Assembly (NCBI GenBank): GCA_037976565.1
Contig: CP137685.1
Coordinates: 17,457,980-17,521,979, forward strand
From: Mesocentrotus franciscanus
Lineage: Eukaryota > Echinodermata > Echinoidea > Camarodonta > Strongylocentrotidae
Reading direction: 5' to 3'
Length of the DNA stretch: 64,000 nucleotides
In this document: positions 59,973 to 64,000 of the stretch, piece after piece
Layout of the letters: the number at the start of each line of letters is the position of its first letter
How positions within the stretch are numbered: position 1 is the stretch's first letter
The notes under the pieces: generated by a model
Databases searched by the model: none
The model's input: only the letters and a program-made list of their open reading frames with translations
What the model was told of the DNA's origin: nothing
Made by a program: the position numbers and the translations under genes

Positions 59973-61890
59973 GAGCCTGAATGGAAGAAAATTACTATCT
60001 TGGGGATAACATGTCCATCGTCGCGACAATAATTCAAAGACTTTGTAATTGTTTGACCGTGAATCTGAGTTCATTGGGGAGCCTTAATATTGGCACCCTT
60101 CAGTCTTGATCAAGATTATGTCAGACGAGATAAATAAAGATTATCGTTGCCTCGATTGTGTTAAACGGCGCCCTTTTTTAATAATCACCATTCTCCATCG
60201 GATCCCATGAGACTTGGTTGATAAAACTCAACTAGGTATTAATTTTGGTAATAAATGATCTCATTGTGGACATTGACGAATTTTATTACTGAGAATCCCT
60301 TTCAACTGTGTATTTTTTTATATACAGTATTTGTAAAATAGTGATCCTACGTTAGTGATTGTGGGTACATGTCCCCCAACTCAAGCATTGAGAGGCTGGA
60401 AAAAAGCATTGCAAAACTACATCGACCCCTCCCACACAATCCCTGGCTATGACAATTAGTTTACTGTTTGACTTCTTTCACTAGGTAAGACCGGAAAAAC
60501 CCGCGTCTCTGCATGATACAATTGCCCGTATCAATAGCAAGACCAACACTACACCACTAGTAAATAAGCATAGGCAAATTAGCTGTAAGGAATCACGTTT
60601 TACATGATTCTTAAAAGAACGCCATGTCTCAGTTTCTATGACCTCATATTTCACATTATCTAATAATGTTATTAGTTTGCTTTTCAAAGGCCGCTTAGTA
60701 CTACACAATACCATTATTCGTTGAACGCCTCCTCTCTCTAAGAAGTAGATTAAAACAAAAATGCATTCGGCCATATTTCAATAATTAGCCAAAATAAGAG
60801 GGATTCGTTTGTGTATGGCTGCCGTAAAAGGTCTTACTTTTGAAATACGACTTGTTATATTAACTATTCGCATCGTTTTTCACTATTTTCTTTGTGACCA
60901 CTAGTAGTATAGGTATTGCAGTTATAAACCCTCCCCTCATTTCCTTTTAAATTCAAATGTTATTTTATCATCTTTTCTGTGTGAGTCTAAACAATCTCTC
61001 TTCTCTGTCTTTTATAAATCCCTGTTAAAAGGGGGGAACAAACGTATCAAAATGAAAGAATAACAAAAAATTGCCTATTGAGTTTTGGTTCTACGACACT
61101 CCTGTATCGTGCCAATTAAACTGCTCGCGAGATATCAAAAAGGCTTTCTGCCCATGAAACATTCTTTCAGTGCAATTTCCGATACGTACTTCAGTAAAAA
61201 ATCTGAACGACTCTTGGCGACCAATATCATTGAACAACTAACAAGCAGTGACGCACATACACATGAGTAGGCAATCAAAATATCATTACTGAACTCAAGG
61301 TGATAGTTAAGAGGTTCCCCGTTATATCCCCCTTCATACTCATGAAATTTATTTTTGATTGTATAAATTGTAACATGCTGCTGATTTAACATGCTTTATG
61401 TATTAATATATCGAATCCTAATTATAGCAATATACAATGCCATTAGATGATATGATTTCACAAAATGTATTACAAAATATATGAAAGGATGTTTGCTCTT
61501 TTGGATCGCATGTTACATAAATGCTGGAAAATTATCCTGAAATATTCTTTGAATTTCCCAAAAAATACAGACACATTTAATGGTTTGTGGCATGTATATG
61601 CACGGTATTGCAAAGACAAATATTGACTATTCACTCGAAGTTTAGTCGCACCAGTTATAATGTTTCCTTGATTTTTTGTGTATACGAGATAACAGGCGTT
61701 ATGTGTTTCTTTAGTAGAATTTTCATTTCGATGTATTCATCCAGGCCAGTTCACTTCCTTTACGTAGCAAGAATAGAATTTAAACACACGGGATGCTGAT
61801 AAGGTTTAAGAACAGTGATAATAACAGGCCAGCAGAGATATTCTTGTTTTTCCCCCAATTTTGAGATGGGCAGAACAGAATGCCAGAAAC
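59973..61890. repeat. Dispersed direct duplication, copy 2 (1.92 kb)
   Basis: Partner of 50860-52800. The two copies lie about 9.1 kb apart in direct orientation. Both are preceded by TGCGCCCC-type C-rich sequence. No TG..CA ends and no retroviral-type coding region between them. Confidence 0.88.
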
Positions 61891-62087
61891 AATAGTTATA
61901 AAAACAGTTTGCTTTTTTGTCTTCTTTTTAAAAACTGAGAAAATATTCTTAGCGTTAAGCTTTTTCTTACTTTGATATATAAATATCCCAAATTTGGTTT
62001 TGTCTATTTTAAGAATTTGAAAGAAGGGCAGCCTTTGGCAGGGTTAACCCCTGGTTTTTTTTAACATACTAAAGCGTTCACATTTTC

Positions 62088-63400
62088 AGGTGGGCTGTAT
62101 ATAATACAGACCACCTTGTGTTTTCGTTAGAATTGCCTTTATTATTCTTTATTTATTTTTCTTATTTCCAAGCACTTTTTTGTTAGCTAGCAAGATAACT
62201 TGAAAATGGCTAAATCAAATGCCTTGAAATTTGGCATACATATGTATAGGCATATGGAAAAAAATCAAACAAATGTTTTCAACCTTGACCTTGACTGATG
62301 ACGTCATCTAGGCGCCATTTTGTAAAATTTTCTGAAAATCTACTCATGATCATATCTTCATATCAAAAAGTCGTTTCTCATTCATATTTATCATGATCAA
62401 GGTCAATATCCGTCCAGTCAATTTCAGATCAAAAACGCGCGCGCATGCGTACGTCCGCCCGTTAGCGCACGCGCAAAATTTCAAAATGCTGCAAATCGTC
62501 TCAAATTCATTTTAAATACGTTTCAGGCCATTTTAAGCATTTCGCAGAAAACGCGCACACGCGCATGCGCGCACGTTTTCGCGCGTACTGCCATTTTGCA
62601 ACATAAAATCGCCAATTTTTCTCTTTATTCATATTTGGCACATTTTTCAAGGCATTTTGATACCTTGTTCAGTTATTTCTGACATGTAATAACGCAATGA
62701 GCGTCCGTTCAAGAAACATGTCCGTGCGCGCGAGCTCTTGTAATACATAGCATATATGGGCAAAAACATGCCTATACAAAATTCATTGTAACTCTTCAGA
62801 ATGGATGGGAACTCCCAATTTTTTTCATATTTGGATAGATTATGAGTCGGAAATATGATTTCATGTCTCATTTGACCCTTAATTAACTCATGACGTCATC
62901 ATAATGGCCTCCGAACTCAAAATTTCAATTTGCATATTATGACGTCAGCATATTTTTGGAAAATTGATTGTATCTCTGTAAATATTGATCGATTTTCTTC
63001 CAAATTTTGATATATTCTAGCTGAGACAATTGCCTACAAATGCAGTTACACAATTGTTCATTTTAACAAAAGCATCGTGGCGTGTTTTTGCGATTAAAGG
63101 AGACATGTCAATTTTTCACATTTTGCGTGTATTCTCTATGGGACATGACTTTTTTTCAAAACTGGATTCTACATTACCGTCTTTCGCGAGCAATATCTCC
63201 GTCGTTTTAACTTTGTTTTCGCTGAGCTTCGAGTATGTTGTAGCTGAGACAATGAGCTATCACAAATGTGCCCTTTATTTTTCGATCAGATGCCGGGATC
63301 ATGCTCATATTTCACTTGCAAAGTGGGATTTGAGAATTCCATTTCCCGTTCACGAGTAATCGCTATGGGAAATGTTTTGGTGTATCGGTAACGCAATTGT
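62088..63400. mobile_element. CpG-palindromic element, copy C
   Basis: Begins with the same AGGTGGGCTGT end and terminal hairpin as copy B, but in opposite orientation, then runs through TGACGTCATCTAGGCGCCAT, the CGCGCGCATGCG core (62435-62590), GAGCGTCCGTTC, and TGACGTCATCATAATGGCC to the ATTCCATTTCCCGTTCACG block near 63340. The frames at 62647-62871 and 63030-63359 repeat those in copy B and arise from the repeat itself. Confidence 0.8.
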
Positions 63401-63519
63401 TTATTTTTATTTTTCTACCACTTTCTTGTGAGCGTGATTGCTCAAATTCGGCTTCATCAATTTGCATCAAATTTTTGTCAGTCATCAGGCTTATCAAGGT
63501 CAAATGCCAGCATTATTCT

Positions 63520-64000
63520 CAAGGTCATCAGGTCATCGTGACGTCATCTAGGCGCCATTTTGTGAAATCACATTATCAATCATATCTTCATGATGCGTAA
63601 TCAAAGGTCATTCATATTCATATTCCATATACTTCAGGTCAAGGTTCAACAGGTCGTGTAATCAAAGGTCACTTAAACGTCATGATGCGCGCGTAAGCGC
63701 GCGTCAAAATTTTAAAATGCTTAAAATCACTTAACTATTAAACGAGAGTGCGAATCAGGTCATTTTAAGCATTTCAAACATTTCCGTCCGTGCGCGTCCG
63801 CGCGCGTTATGCGCGCACAGCGCGTACAAAACGTAAAAATGCCGTTTTTTCGCATGGTTTGTATTTCTGACACTATTTTTAAAAAATTTCCAACTATTTC
63901 CAGTCATTCTCGACCTTCTATAATGCCACACGCGTGCGTCAATGGGCAATATAATGTAAAAAGTGGTAAAAACATGTCTATATAAATCCGCCATAGCTCG
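63520..64000. mobile_element. CpG-palindromic element, copy D (runs off the window)
   Basis: Again AGGTCATCGTGACGTCATCT and GGCGCCATTTTG, then ATATCTTCATGA, the CpG-dense palindromic core (63685-63830) and ACATGTCTATA near the end. Same orientation as A and C. The right part is outside the window. Confidence 0.7.

Noticed and set aside
60481..60774. 97-codon minus-strand membrane-like frame
   Set aside because: It lies in the dispersed duplication and the frame is not preserved in the other copy at 51.3-51.7 kb.
50860..61890. LTR retrotransposon with 1.9-kb LTRs
   Set aside because: The direct repeats lack TG..CA ends, primer-binding and polypurine tracts, and nothing between them encodes gag or pol.

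Overview
The window is animal genomic DNA: AT-rich, intron-dominated and crowded with short repeats. It carries most or all of one gene, read on the minus strand from about 41438 down to 2246. I identify it as an orthologue of the receptor tyrosine kinase RET. Nineteen coding exons can be placed. Exon 1 is tentative, the others are supported by splice sites, by phase agreement with their neighbours and by RET-specific protein motifs. In order they encode a signal peptide, four cadherin-like domains (CLD1-4), a RET-type cysteine-rich domain, a membrane helix, a juxtamembrane segment, a complete tyrosine kinase and a short tail with the Y-L-D-L motif. Because RET is an animal gene, and because the repeats (tRNA-derived SINEs, TTAA-flanked MITEs, foldback elements, TGACGTCA-rich elements) and the intron sizes look like a marine invertebrate, I infer an invertebrate deuterostome, most likely an echinoderm. 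The species cannot be read from the window.

Layout. 1-2245: flank downstream of the gene, with a small inverted-repeat element made of tandem units. 2246-14271: tail, kinase and transmembrane exons. 14272-18991: cysteine-rich and CLD4 exons. 18992-32679: one 13.7-kb intron packed with repeats, including an 807-bp foldback element built of about 35 near-palindromic forkhead-like units and most of a 3.65-kb hAT-like element with a perfect 8-bp target-site duplication. 32680-41438: CLD1-4 exons and the probable first exon. 41439-64000: upstream DNA with no gene I can support, holding hairpins, two TTAA-flanked elements, a 1.9-kb dispersed direct duplication, SINEs, and further copies of a 2-kb CpG-palindromic element (one copy also lies in the gene, in intron 2).

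The exon lattice matches what I remember of human RET almost one to one (148, 123, 71 and 100 nt exons in the kinase). One human 138-nt exon is split here into 41 + 97 nt, and one intron uses a GC-AG donor. Three exons each need a one-base correction to stay in frame: about one base missing in exon 3, one missing in the membrane-helix exon, one extra in the helix-alphaC exon. With these the coding sequence is 3153 nt (1050 residues). They are either assembly indels or signs of a recently broken gene, and the sequence alone cannot decide.

No rRNA, canonical tRNA, CRISPR array or second protein-coding gene was found. Most open frames elsewhere are microsatellites or transposon debris.
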